A stretch of DNA of 64,000 nucleotides, taken from the NCBI GenBank assembly GCA_001650895.1, contig LXYH01000016.1, positions 62,001 to 126,000 on the forward strand. The letters are read 5' to 3'. Below are positions 20,294 to 29,317 of this stretch, piece by piece (positions within the stretch are counted from its first letter, which is position 1; each line of letters begins with the position of its first letter). The position numbers and the translations under genes are program-made. The DNA is from Rhodobacteraceae bacterium EhC02. Its GTDB lineage: Bacteria > Pseudomonadota > Alphaproteobacteria > Rhodobacterales > Rhodobacteraceae. Below the pieces are notes generated by a model. That model was given only the letters and a program-made list of their open reading frames with translations, did not search any database and was not told the origin of the DNA.

Positions 20294-21382
20294 ATGGCAT
20301 GGTCTTTCCCCATCGCACGGTTGTTCGGTTCCGAGTTGCGCGTTCACGCCACCTTCTTCCTGATCCTGATCTGGATCGGGATCGTGGGATACGGCGCGGG
20401 CGGCCTGCCCGCCGCGATCGAGAACGTGATCTTCATCCTCGCCCTCTTTGCCTGCGTCGTCGCCCATGAATTCGGCCACGCCCTGACCGCGCGACGCTAC
20501 GGGATCAAGACCCCCGACATCACCCTGCTGCCAATCGGCGGGCTGGCCCGGCTGGAACGGATGCCCGAAAACCCCCGGCAGGAGATTACCGTGGCGCTGG
20601 CTGGACCTGCGGTGAACGTGGTGATCTGGGCGCTACTGATGCTGGCGCTGGGCGGGCGCATGCCGCAGGTCGATGACGTGATGCTCTCGGGCGGCACGCT
20701 GGAGGGGTTTCTGGGGCGCCTCGCCGGCGTGAACCTGTTCCTTGCGGTGTTCAACCTTTTGCCCGCCTTTCCGATGGATGGCGGAAGGGTGCTGCGCGCG
20801 GCGCTGGCCACGCGCATGAGCCGGGTGCGCGCGACCGCGATCGCGGCAGGCGCAGGACGGTTCCTGGCCTTCGGCATGGGGTTCCTGGGGCTTCTATCGG
20901 GCAATCCGATGCTGATCCTGATCGGTGTCTTCATCTTCATTGCCGCCGGGGCCGAGGCGCAGGATGTCACCATGCGCGCGCTCTCGCGCCGTCTGCGCGC
21001 CACCGATGCGATGATCACCTCTTACGAGGCGCTGCGCCCCGATGACACGCTGCAGGCGGCCGGACAGGCCCTGATCCGCACGACCCAGCACGAATTTCCC
21101 GTGCTGGACGATGATGATCGCCCCATCGGGCTGCTGACCCGGAACACCATTTTCGCAAGCCTCGGCGATCCCGCCGCGCAGATGACAAGCCTCGACACGG
21201 TGCCGCTTGAGCCGCTGCCCTGCGTGCCGCCGCATGTGCCGCTGACGGACGTGCTGGACCAGATGCACGCCGCCCAGGCCAACGCCATTGCCATCTGCAC
21301 CCCCGACGGGCGCGCGCTGGGCTATGTCACGCGCGAAAACCTTGGCGAATTGATGATCCTGCACAGCCGCGATCCCGGCTAG
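20294..21382 (+). CDS. Site-2 protease family metalloprotease with two CBS domains (M50B)
   Basis: Intramembrane zinc protease of the group with a C-terminal CBS pair. The 362-aa protein shows HEFGHALTARRYG (zinc motif HExxH, about 57-69), several transmembrane helices, FNLLPAFPMDGGRVLRA (second zinc ligand, about 151-167), and two CBS motifs at about 240-355 which probably sense a nucleotide. ATG at 20294 follows GGAAGG; GTG at 20285 is an alternative. Substrate unknown. Confidence 0.92.
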   Translation: MAWSFPIARLFGSELRVHATFFLILIWIGIVGYGAGGLPAAIENVIFILALFACVVAHEFGHALTARRYGIKTPDITLLPIGGLARLERMPENPRQEITVALAGPAVNVVIWALLMLALGGRMPQVDDVMLSGGTLEGFLGRLAGVNLFLAVFNLLPAFPMDGGRVLRAALATRMSRVRATAIAAGAGRFLAFGMGFLGLLSGNPMLILIGVFIFIAAGAEAQDVTMRALSRRLRATDAMITSYEALRPDDTLQAAGQALIRTTQHEFPVLDDDDRPIGLLTRNTIFASLGDPAAQMTSLDTVPLEPLPCVPPHVPLTDVLDQMHAAQANAIAICTPDGRALGYVTRENLGELMILHSRDPG

Positions 21383-21414
21383 GCAGGAACGGCGGCAGGA
21401 TCGACACGCTGCAA

Positions 21415-21451
21415 CGCAGAAAATCGCTTCTGCGGGGGCCTGCGGCCCTTT
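21415..21451 (+). terminator. Possible terminator hairpins after the site-2 protease
   Basis: Two adjacent inverted repeats: a 7-bp stem 21415-21421 with 21428-21434, and a 5-bp stem 21436-21440 with 21444-21448 followed by TTT. They lie 33 bases after the protease stop and 63 bases before typA. The stems are short, so this is tentative. Confidence 0.4.
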
Positions 21452-21513
21452 GCGTCTGGTCTTTTTGCCAAGTGTCATGTACCCCGCCGCCAAACTTCCC
21501 CAAAGGACAGACA

Positions 21514-23334
21514 ATGGACCTGCGAAATATCGCCATCATCGCGCATGTGGACCACGGCAAGACAACGCTGGTGGACGAGCTGCTCAAGCAGTCGGGCACC
21601 TATCGCGAAAACCAGGCAACGACCGAACGCGCCATGGACAGCAATGACCTGGAACGTGAGCGTGGCATCACCATTCTGGCCAAGGCCACCTCGGTCGAAT
21701 GGAAAGGCACGCGCATCAATATCGTCGACACCCCCGGTCACGCCGATTTCGGTGGCGAGGTCGAGCGGATCCTGTCGATGGTCGATGGTGTGGTGCTGCT
21801 GGTCGATGCCGCCGAAGGCCCGATGCCGCAGACAAAATTCGTGACGTCCAAGGCACTTGCACTTGGCCTGCGCCCGATCGTGGTGCTGAACAAGGTCGAC
21901 AAGCCCGACGCAGAACCCGATCGCGCGCTGGACGAATGCTTTGATCTTTTCGCCAACCTCGGCGCCAACGAAGACCAGCTGGATTTCCCGCATCTCTACG
22001 CATCGGGCCGTTCCGGCTGGGCCGATGCCGACCTCAAGGGGCCGCGCAAGGACCTGGCGGCGCTGTTCAACCTGATCGTGCGCCACGTGCCCGCGCCCAA
22101 GCAGCAAAAGCACGCAGATGAACCTTTCCGCATGCTGGCCACCACCCTTGGGTCCGATCCCTTCGTGGGCCGTCTGCTGACCGGTCGCGTCGAATCGGGT
22201 CGCCTGAAGGTGGGCGCCACCGTGCAGGCGCTGTCCCGCATCGGCCAGAAGATCGAACAGTTCCGCGTGACCCGCGTGCAGGCCTTCCGCGGCCTTGGCC
22301 AGCAGGACATCGACGAGGCCGTGGCCGGCGACATCGTCAGCCTTGCGGGCATGACCAAGGCCACCGTGGCCGATACGATCTGCGCGCTTGCCGTGGATGT
22401 GCCCCTGCCCGCCCAGCCGATCGATCCGCCCACGATCACCGTGACCTTCGGCATCAACGACAGCCCGCTGGCTGGCCGTGACGGCAAGAAGGTGCAGTCG
22501 CGCGTGATCCGCGAGCGCCTGATGAAAGAGGCCGAATCCAACGTCGCCATCAAGGTGACCGACACGCCCGGCGGTGAAGCCTTCGAAGTGGCCGGTCGCG
22601 GCGAACTGCAGATGGGCGTTCTGATCGAGAACATGCGCCGCGAAGGCTTTGAACTCAGCATTTCGCGCCCGCAGGTCCTGTTCCGCGAAGGCCCCGACGG
22701 CGAGCGTCTGGAACCGATCGAAGAAGTCACCATCGACGTGGATGACGAATATTCCGGCGTGGTGATCGAAAAGATCACCGGCACCCGCAAGGGTGAACTG
22801 GTCGAGATGAAGCCCGCAGGCGCAGGCAAGACCCGCATCATCGCGATGGTCCCCTCGCGCGGCCTGATCGGTTACCACGGCGAATTCCTGACCGACACGC
22901 GCGGCACCGGCGTTCTGAACCGCGTGTTCAACAGCTGGGCCCCCCACAAGGGCGCCATCCCCGGCCGCCGCGCCGGTGTGCTGATCTCGATGGAGAACGG
23001 CACCTCGGTCGCCTATGCGCTGTGGAACCTCGAAGAGCGCGGGCGCCTGTTCATCGGCGCCCAGGCCGATGTTTACCAGGGCATGATCATCGGCGAACAC
23101 AGCCGCGACAACGATCTGGATGTGAACCCGCTGAAAGGCAAGAAACTGACCAACGTCCGCGCCTCCGGCACGGATGAGGCGGTACGCCTTACAACGCCGA
23201 TCACGATGACGCTGGAACAGGCCATCGCCTATGTCGACGATGATGAACTGGTGGAAGTGACGCCCAACGCGATCCGCCTGCGCAAGCGCTACCTTGACCC
23301 GCACGAGCGCAAGCGCCACGCGAAAGCCAAGTGA
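21514..23334 (+). CDS. typA: Translational GTPase TypA/BipA
   Basis: Ribosome-associated GTPase for 50S assembly and stress growth. The 606-aa protein has G1 [10 protein letters not shown], switch segment [14 protein letters not shown]3 DTPGHADF, G4 NKVD, then EF-G-like domains and the BipA-type C-terminal domain ([20 protein letters not shown]). The ATG at 21514 follows AAAGGACAG; this removes 14 non-conserved residues that the open frame would otherwise add. Confidence 0.97.
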   Translation: MDLRNIAIIAHVDHGKTTLVDELLKQSGTYRENQATTERAMDSNDLERERGITILAKATSVEWKGTRINIVDTPGHADFGGEVERILSMVDGVVLLVDAAEGPMPQTKFVTSKALALGLRPIVVLNKVDKPDAEPDRALDECFDLFANLGANEDQLDFPHLYASGRSGWADADLKGPRKDLAALFNLIVRHVPAPKQQKHADEPFRMLATTLGSDPFVGRLLTGRVESGRLKVGATVQALSRIGQKIEQFRVTRVQAFRGLGQQDIDEAVAGDIVSLAGMTKATVADTICALAVDVPLPAQPIDPPTITVTFGINDSPLAGRDGKKVQSRVIRERLMKEAESNVAIKVTDTPGGEAFEVAGRGELQMGVLIENMRREGFELSISRPQVLFREGPDGERLEPIEEVTIDVDDEYSGVVIEKITGTRKGELVEMKPAGAGKTRIIAMVPSRGLIGYHGEFLTDTRGTGVLNRVFNSWAPHKGAIPGRRAGVLISMENGTSVAYALWNLEERGRLFIGAQADVYQGMIIGEHSRDNDLDVNPLKGKKLTNVRASGTDEAVRLTTPITMTLEQAIAYVDDDELVEVTPNAIRLRKRYLDPHERKRHAKAK

Positions 23335-23344
23335 TATCAATACG

Positions 23345-23896
23345 TCAGGGTGCGATACTCACGCGCCCTGACACCTCAAGACTGCCGTCGGGCCTGCGCT
23401 GTACGACGATGATCTCGCCCGAGGCCGGCACAACCCCCGTCAGGGCCGAGATATTGACCTGATGGGTCACCAGCAAAAGCCGTGCATCCATGGGCTGGGC
23501 CGCGATCGCGGCCAGTGTCTCGCGCGTCTGGGCGGGCCCCTTCGCCCGATCGCCGAAGAAGGAATGCAGGAAGGGGCGCACCTCGAACGGGCCCATGTCC
23601 ATCAGGCGCGCGGTATCCACGCAGCGACACCAGCCGCTTGACCAGACCTGATCAAAGCTGATCCCCTGCGCGCGCAGCGCCTCGCCTGTCCGGCGCGCCT
23701 GCTCGCGGCCGCGATTGTCCAGATTGCGTTGCGTCGAACAATCGCCAAGAACGAACCCCGCAGGATCGCCCCCACCAGGCGCGATGGCATGGCGCATCAG
23801 CGCGATGGCGCCGGGTGCGCGCAGCGCGTCCCAGTCATTGGCCCAAAGGGGTGTTGGCAGGACAAGAAGAAGAAACGCGACAAGACGGGACAGCAT
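23345..23896 (-). CDS. Secreted histidine phosphatase family protein
   Basis: A 183-aa phosphoglycerate-mutase-like phosphatase with a signal peptide (MLSRLVAFLLLVLPTPLWA). The catalytic phospho-His lies in ALMRHAIAPGG (RHA replaces the usual RHG/RHE), the second His in LLLVTHQVNISALTG. CSTQRNLDNRGREQARRTGEAL is typical of the periplasmic subgroup. The substrate is not known. Convergent with typA, ten bases apart. Confidence 0.85.
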   Translation of the reverse strand: MLSRLVAFLLLVLPTPLWANDWDALRAPGAIALMRHAIAPGGGDPAGFVLGDCSTQRNLDNRGREQARRTGEALRAQGISFDQVWSSGWCRCVDTARLMDMGPFEVRPFLHSFFGDRAKGPAQTRETLAAIAAQPMDARLLLVTHQVNISALTGVVPASGEIIVVQRRPDGSLEVSGRVSIAP

Positions 23897-23975
23897 GGCA
23901 CCTGCTTTCGATTAGGATATCCGAAAGCTAGGGCGCGTACCGTCCCGGTCCAGTTGCGCAGCAGGGCCGGCGGAC

Positions 23976-24263
23976 TTACTCGGTGATTTCGACGATCACC
24001 AGTTCGCGCTCGGATGCGCCCCGCGCGTGGTTCAGCGCTTCCTGGTATTCAGGCGAGTGATAGCAGGCCTCGGCCGCCTCGACCGAGGGAAAGCGCGCCA
24101 CCACGTTGCGCGGACGTTCCTTGCCCTCAAGCTGGACGAAACGCCCACCACGGGCGATGAAGGCACCGCCGTGCTTGGCAATGGCGGGGCCCGCCAGTTG
24201 CGCATAACGCCCGTAAGCGTCGGGGTCGGTCACGGTCACATGGGCAATCCAGAGTGCGCTCAT
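23976..24263 (-). CDS. DUF1330 family protein (copy 2)
   Basis: A 95-aa protein of the DUF1330 group, a small dimeric alpha/beta-barrel fold related to ABM proteins. Key stretches are ARFPSVEAAEACYHSPEYQEAL and ELVIVEITE. It lies 15 bases after a paralogous gene in the same direction. Function is not established for the family. Confidence 0.85.
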   Translation of the reverse strand: MSALWIAHVTVTDPDAYGRYAQLAGPAIAKHGGAFIARGGRFVQLEGKERPRNVVARFPSVEAAEACYHSPEYQEALNHARGASERELVIVEITE

Positions 24264-24278
24264 CGGTCTTTTCCTTCT

Positions 24279-24563
24279 TCAGATCCCGTCCACGATCACC
24301 AGATCGCGCTTGCTGCTCCGCAGGGCGATCGGCAGGATCGCCTGGTATTCAGGTGAATTGTACCACGCAAGCGCCTGTTCTCGCGTTGGAAAACTGATCA
24401 CAACATGCCGGTCGGGTCCCTGGCCTTCGACTTGGACCATCGGTCCGCCTTTCACAAGAAAGGTGCCGCCCGCCTTTTCGGCCTGCGCGACCGTCTGGCT
24501 GGCGTAGGTCTTGTAATCCTCAAGATCCGTCACCTCGATCCGCGCGATGATATAGACTGTCAT
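24279..24563 (-). CDS. DUF1330 family protein (copy 1)
   Basis: A 94-aa DUF1330 protein. It shares the core pattern of its downstream neighbour (FPTREQALAWYNSPEYQAI here; FPSVEAAEACYHSPEYQEA there) and the ending LVIV, so the pair is a tandem duplication that has diverged widely. It starts 15 bases after the alaS stop and is probably transcribed with alaS. Confidence 0.87.
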   Translation of the reverse strand: MTVYIIARIEVTDLEDYKTYASQTVAQAEKAGGTFLVKGGPMVQVEGQGPDRHVVISFPTREQALAWYNSPEYQAILPIALRSSKRDLVIVDGI

Positions 24564-24578
24564 GGTCCGATCCTTCCC

Positions 24579-27239
24579 TCAGGCGCCAAGCAGCGCTTCG
24601 ACGGCGCTGATCGCCTCGGCTGCCTTTGATGCATCCGCACCGCCGCCTTGGGCCATGTCGGGCCGGCCACCGCCACCCTTGCCACCCAAGGCAGGCACCG
24701 CCGCACGCACCATGTCCACGGCAGACACGCGACCCGTCAGGTCTGCGGTCACACCGGCCGCCACCGCTGCCTTGCCATCGGCGTCCGCGATCAGCAGGAC
24801 CGCACCCGATCCGATGCGCTGCTTGTGCTCGTCGATCAGCGCGGGCAGATCCTTGCCGGACACCCCCGACAACACCTGAGCAATGAAGGGCACACCGTTG
24901 ATTTTCTTGGCTTCCGGCGCAGCGCCTTGCCCCGCGCCACCAGCCATGGCCAGCTCGCGGCGCAGTTGCGCCACCTCGTTGGACAGCGCGCGACGCTCGT
25001 CCAGCAGGGCACGAAGGCGATCCGCCAGATCCGCAGGCTGCGCCTTGAGCGTGTCACAGGCCTGCGCCAGGCGCTGCGCTTCGGCCCGCACATGCGCCAC
25101 GGCAGCTTCGCCTGTCAGCGCCTCGATCCGGCGCACACCCGCGCTGGACGCGCTGTCGCCCAGAATCACGCAGACCCCGATATCGCCCGTACGCGCGACA
25201 TGGGTGCCACCGCAAAGCTCGATCGACCAGGTCTTGCCATCATGGCCCTTGCCCGTATCGGCGCGCCCCATGGACACGACACGCACCTCGTCGCCGTATT
25301 TCTCGCCGAACAAGGCCTGCGCCCCAATGCCACGCGCGTCATCAGGCGTCATGATCCGGGTCTCGACCGGGCTGTTCTGCCGGATGAAGGCATTGACCTG
25401 TTCCGCCACGCGGCCCAGTTCATCGGCGCTCAATGCCTTGGAATGGCTGAAGTCAAAGCGCAGACGATCCGGCGCGTTCAGCGACCCGCGCTGCGCGACG
25501 TGATCCCCCAGCGCCTCACGCAGGGCTTCGTGCAGCAGATGCGTGGCGGAGTGATTGGCCCGGATCGCCGCGCGCCGCGCGTGATCCACCTCAAGCGCGC
25601 CGTGACCGCCCTTGACGATCTCGCCCTCGACGACCTCGCCGAAATGGATGAAGACACCGGCCGATTTGCGCGTGTCCGTGATCCGTACCAACAGGCCATG
25701 ACCGCGCAGGAACCCCGTGTCGCCCACCTGACCGCCGCTTTCGGCATAGAAGGGCGTCTGGTTCATGACGATCTGCACGCTTTCGCCCGCCTTTGCGGAG
25801 GCAACTTCCGCGCCCTCGCGCACCAGCGCCATCACCTGCCCTTCGGCGGTTTCCGTGTCATAGCCCAGGAAATCCGTCGCCCCATGCGCATCCGCGATGT
25901 CGAACCAGATCGTGGCATCCGCCGCCTCGCCGCTGCCCGACCAGGCCGCGCGAGCCTTGGCTTTCTGCTCGGCCATCGCGGCATCGAAACCGTCGGTATC
26001 CACCGCCCGGCCCTTTTCGCGCAGTGCATCCTGCGTCAGATCCAGCGGGAAGCCATAGGTGTCATAAAGCTTGAACGCCGCCGCGCCCGGAAGTGCAGCA
26101 TCATCCGGCAGGCTTGCCAATTCATCGTCCAGCAGACGCAGCCCCCGATCAAGCGTCTGCTTGAAACGGGTTTCCTCAAGCCGCAGCGTCTCTTCGATCA
26201 GCGCCTGCGCGCGTGTCAGCTCGGGATAGGCCGTACCCATCTGGCGTACCAATGCCGGCACCAGCTGATGCATGACCGGATCCTTCGCGCCCAGCAGATG
26301 CGCATGGCGCATGGCGCGGCGCATGATCCGGCGCAGCACGTAGCCGCGCCCGTCATTCGACGGCATCACTCCATCGGCGATCAGGAAGGAGGTCGAGCGC
26401 AGATGGTCCGCGATCACCCGGTGATGCGTCTTGCCCGGACCGTCCGGATCGGTCGAAGTGACATGCGCGCTGGCCTCGATCAGGCTGCGGATCAGGTCGG
26501 TCGCATAGTTGTCATTTGTGCCCTGCAGCAGGGCCGCAACCCGCTCGATCCCCATGCCGGTGTCGATGGATTGTGCGGCCAGCTCGCGGCGGCTGCCATC
26601 CTCGAACTGCTCGTATTGCATGAAAACGAGGTTCCAGATCTCGACGAAACGGTCGCCATCCTCCTCGGGGCTGCCCGGAGGGCCACCCCAGATGTGATCG
26701 CCATGGTCAAAGAAAATCTCGGTGCAGGGACCGCAGGGGCCGGTCGGCCCCATCATCCAGAAGTTGTCATTGGTGGGGATGCGGATGATGCGCTCATCCG
26801 ACAGTCCGGCCACTTTCTTCCAGATGTTCGCCGCCTCGTCGTCGGTATGATAGACCGTGACCAGCAGGCGATCCTTGGGAATGTCGAACTCCTTGGTCAG
26901 CAACTCCCAGGCGAAGGGGATCGCTTCGGTCTTGAAATAGTCGCCGAAGCTGAAGTTGCCCAGCATCTCGAAGAACGTATGATGCCGCGCGGTGTAACCC
27001 ACGTTGTCCAGGTCATTGTGCTTGCCCCCGGCGCGCACGCATTTCTGCGCCGTGGTCGCGCGCGAATAATCGCGATGCTCGACCCCGGTGAACAGGTTCT
27101 TGAACTGCACCATGCCCGAATTCGCGAACATCAGCGTCGGATCGTTGCGCGGCACAAGCGGGCTGGAGGGCACAACCTCATGCCCCTGCTTGGCAAAATA
27201 GGACAGGAAGGTCGATCGGATATCATTCAGCGTAGGCAT
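24579..27239 (-). CDS. alaS: Alanine-tRNA ligase
   Basis: Charges tRNA-Ala. The 886-aa product starts [20 protein letters not shown] and has the class II catalytic core ([31 protein letters not shown]), the editing domain zinc motif [11 protein letters not shown] with [13 protein letters not shown], and the C-terminal DHHA1 domain ([17 protein letters not shown]-like end). ATG at 27239 follows GGAAAG; an upstream in-frame extension is not conserved. Confidence 0.97.
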   Translation of the reverse strand: MPTLNDIRSTFLSYFAKQGHEVVPSSPLVPRNDPTLMFANSGMVQFKNLFTGVEHRDYSRATTAQKCVRAGGKHNDLDNVGYTARHHTFFEMLGNFSFGDYFKTEAIPFAWELLTKEFDIPKDRLLVTVYHTDDEAANIWKKVAGLSDERIIRIPTNDNFWMMGPTGPCGPCTEIFFDHGDHIWGGPPGSPEEDGDRFVEIWNLVFMQYEQFEDGSRRELAAQSIDTGMGIERVAALLQGTNDNYATDLIRSLIEASAHVTSTDPDGPGKTHHRVIADHLRSTSFLIADGVMPSNDGRGYVLRRIMRRAMRHAHLLGAKDPVMHQLVPALVRQMGTAYPELTRAQALIEETLRLEETRFKQTLDRGLRLLDDELASLPDDAALPGAAAFKLYDTYGFPLDLTQDALREKGRAVDTDGFDAAMAEQKAKARAAWSGSGEAADATIWFDIADAHGATDFLGYDTETAEGQVMALVREGAEVASAKAGESVQIVMNQTPFYAESGGQVGDTGFLRGHGLLVRITDTRKSAGVFIHFGEVVEGEIVKGGHGALEVDHARRAAIRANHSATHLLHEALREALGDHVAQRGSLNAPDRLRFDFSHSKALSADELGRVAEQVNAFIRQNSPVETRIMTPDDARGIGAQALFGEKYGDEVRVVSMGRADTGKGHDGKTWSIELCGGTHVARTGDIGVCVILGDSASSAGVRRIEALTGEAAVAHVRAEAQRLAQACDTLKAQPADLADRLRALLDERRALSNEVAQLRRELAMAGGAGQGAAPEAKKINGVPFIAQVLSGVSGKDLPALIDEHKQRIGSGAVLLIADADGKAAVAAGVTADLTGRVSAVDMVRAAVPALGGKGGGGRPDMAQGGGADASKAAEAISAVEALLGA

Positions 27240-27330
27240 TGGCGGACTTTCCGTTAAGGTCACGGGCTTTGCGCTGATGTAACGGGCACAGGCGCGCCTG
27301 TCCACAGGCGCTTGGCGATGTGCGTCGCGC

Positions 27331-27364
27331 AAATGCAAAAGGCCCGCCTGTCAGGGCGGGCCTT
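27331..27364 (-). terminator. Rho-independent terminator of recA
   Basis: On the minus strand a perfect 10-bp stem (27355-27364 with 27339-27348; AAGGCCCGCC arms) with a 6-base loop, followed by TTTTGCATTTG. It lies 43 bases beyond the recA stop and separates recA from alaS. Confidence 0.85.
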
Positions 27365-27406
27365 GGGGAAAGAAGGCTGGGTTTCATCCCGCGGGACCGG
27401 GCCCGA

Positions 27407-28483
27407 TCACCCCTCCACGACTTCTCCATCATCCGCGCCATCGGCGCCCATGTGGAAATCAAGCCCGTGCGAGGCGCGGATCTTGTCCTCGATCTCAAGG
27501 GCGACCTGGGGGTTGTCGCGCAGGAACTGCTTGGAATTCTCGCGTCCCTGCCCCATCCGCTCATCGCCATAGCTGAACCAGGCGCCCGACTTCTCGACCA
27601 CACCGGCCTTGACGCCAAGGTCCAGCAACTCGCCGGTCTTGGAAATCCCCTCGCCATACATGATGTCGAACTCGACCTGCTTGAAGGGGGGCGCCACCTT
27701 GTTCTTGACCACCTTCACGCGCGTCGCGTTGCCCACAACCTCGTCCCGGTCCTTGATCGCGCCGATCCGGCGGATATCCAGACGTACCGAGCTGTAGAAT
27801 TTCAGCGCGTTGCCGCCTGTCGTCGTCTCGGGACTGCCGAACATCACCCCGATCTTCATGCGGATCTGGTTGATGAAGATCACCATGCAGTTCGAGCGGC
27901 TGATCGAGCCGGTCAGCTTGCGCATGGCCTGGCTCATCAGGCGGGCCTGCACGCCCACGTTGCTGTCGCCCATGTCGCCTTCAAGTTCGCTTTTCGGGGT
28001 CAGCGCCGCGACGCTGTCGACCACGACCATGCTGACCGCGCCGGAACGCACCAGCGTATCCACGATCTCCAGCGCCTGTTCGCCGGTGTCGGGCTGGCTG
28101 ATCAGCAGCTCTTCCAGGTTCACGCCAAGCTTCTTGGCATATTGCGGATCCAGCGCATGTTCGGCATCCACGAAGGCGCAGATACCGCCCTTCTTCTGTT
28201 CCTCGGCCACGCAATGCAGCGTCAGGGTGGTCTTGCCCGAGCTTTCCGGGCCGTAGATCTCGATGATCCGCCCCTTCGGCAGTCCACCGATCCCCAGCGC
28301 GATATCAAGACCCAGCGACCCCGTCGAGGTCGCCTCGATGTCGCGCATCACGTTCTCGCCGCCCAGTTTCATGATCGAGCCCTTGCCGAACTGCCGTTCG
28401 ATCTGGGCCAGCGCACTATCGAGCGCCTTCTGCTTGTCCGCGTTTTTCTTGCTGTCCATTGAAAGAAGATCTGCCATTGCCAT
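27407..28483 (-). CDS. recA: Recombinase RecA
   Basis: Strand-exchange ATPase and co-protease for LexA. The 358-aa protein has [22 protein letters not shown]-type N-terminus (split), Walker [10 protein letters not shown], Walker [11 protein letters not shown]2 loop and an acidic C-terminal tail ([13 protein letters not shown]). ATG at 28483. An SOS box lies 52 bases upstream, so LexA control is expected. Confidence 0.98.
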   Translation of the reverse strand: MAMADLLSMDSKKNADKQKALDSALAQIERQFGKGSIMKLGGENVMRDIEATSTGSLGLDIALGIGGLPKGRIIEIYGPESSGKTTLTLHCVAEEQKKGGICAFVDAEHALDPQYAKKLGVNLEELLISQPDTGEQALEIVDTLVRSGAVSMVVVDSVAALTPKSELEGDMGDSNVGVQARLMSQAMRKLTGSISRSNCMVIFINQIRMKIGVMFGSPETTTGGNALKFYSSVRLDIRRIGAIKDRDEVVGNATRVKVVKNKVAPPFKQVEFDIMYGEGISKTGELLDLGVKAGVVEKSGAWFSYGDERMGQGRENSKQFLRDNPQVALEIEDKIRASHGLDFHMGADGADDGEVVEG

Positions 28484-28534
28484 TGTTATGACCCCTTATT
28501 CCACACCCGGTCGCGGGCGGCAACGATTGCCTGT

Positions 28535-28549
28535 GTTCCTGTCTTGTTC
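28535..28549 (-). promoter_or_regulatory. LexA (SOS) box of recA, alphaproteobacterial type
   Basis: The plus strand reads GTTC, seven bases (CTGTCTT), GTTC; on the recA strand this is GAAC-N7-GAAC. This direct repeat is the known alphaproteobacterial LexA target. It sits 52-66 bases upstream of the recA start codon, where it would overlap the promoter. Confidence 0.88.
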
Positions 28550-28681
28550 TTGTTTTCGGTTATGGGACCAAAACAGGAACATTTCAAGATCAATTTTCGT
28601 GGTTCCACTTTTGCCCAAACTGGTTAAGGAGTAGTTTAAGGTTGTGAAGACTGTTCGGTATCCCGCGGCAAGAGAGGTCAC

Positions 28682-29290
28682 ATGCTGGTTTTCTGGAAGC
28701 AAGGTCTGGTCTTTCTGTCGGTACCCAAGACCGGAACGACCGCCTGGGAAGAGGCCCTGGCCCCCCATGCCGCGATCGCGGTTCTTGACCCGCCCGAGCT
28801 GAAACATGCCCCGCTATACCGCTACAACCGCTTCTTTCGGCCGATGTTCGAGAAGGCCTGCAAGACCGATACGGTCGAGACCCTGGCCGTGATGCGCGAG
28901 CCGATCAGCTGGCTGGGCAGTTGGTACAGGTTTCGCAGGCGACCCTTCATGCAGGGCAAGCCCAACGCCACATTCGACGTCAGTTTCGACGATTTCGTCA
29001 TGGCCTACATGCAGAAGGACACGCCCGGATTCGCCAATGTCGGCAGCCAGGCCCGCTTTCTGGAACCGCGCCCGAACGGCACGGCAATCGATCATCTTTT
29101 CCGCTACGAGGATCAGCCGGGCCTGTTGCGCTTTCTCGAGGACCGGCTGGAGATGCGAATCGTTCTGCCGCGCAGCAATGTCTCGCCCGAGATGGACCTG
29201 ACACTCTCGCCGGCGGTGGAAAACCGGCTGCGGGATGTCTGCGCCGAAGAATTCGCGCTTTGGGACGCGATCCCGGTGCGGGGCGGCTGA
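28682..29290 (+). CDS. Sulfotransferase-family protein
   Basis: A 202-aa protein with the 5'-phosphosulfate-binding loop near its start (FLSVPKTGTTAWEEAL, about 11-26) and the 3'-phosphate-binding Arg/Ser region (AVMREPISWLGSWYRFRRRP, about 69-88). This points to PAPS-dependent sulfo transfer, but the acceptor is unknown and the protein is shorter than classic sulfotransferases. Divergent from recA over 198 bases that contain the SOS box, so it could be co-regulated, though its own promoter was not identified. Confidence 0.8.
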   Translation: MLVFWKQGLVFLSVPKTGTTAWEEALAPHAAIAVLDPPELKHAPLYRYNRFFRPMFEKACKTDTVETLAVMREPISWLGSWYRFRRRPFMQGKPNATFDVSFDDFVMAYMQKDTPGFANVGSQARFLEPRPNGTAIDHLFRYEDQPGLLRFLEDRLEMRIVLPRSNVSPEMDLTLSPAVENRLRDVCAEEFALWDAIPVRGG

Positions 29291-29317
29291 GGCCCTGACC
29301 CTGCCGGTTTCACCGCG

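Noticed and set aside
21475-23340. A 621-codon minus-strand frame across typA
   Set aside because: It mirrors typA almost exactly and the typA protein is fully conserved; the antisense product has no recognisable motif.
23344-23372. Bidirectional terminator between typA and the histidine phosphatase
   Set aside because: A 7-bp inverted repeat is present, but it has a 15-base loop, no T-run and mostly lies within the phosphatase coding end.
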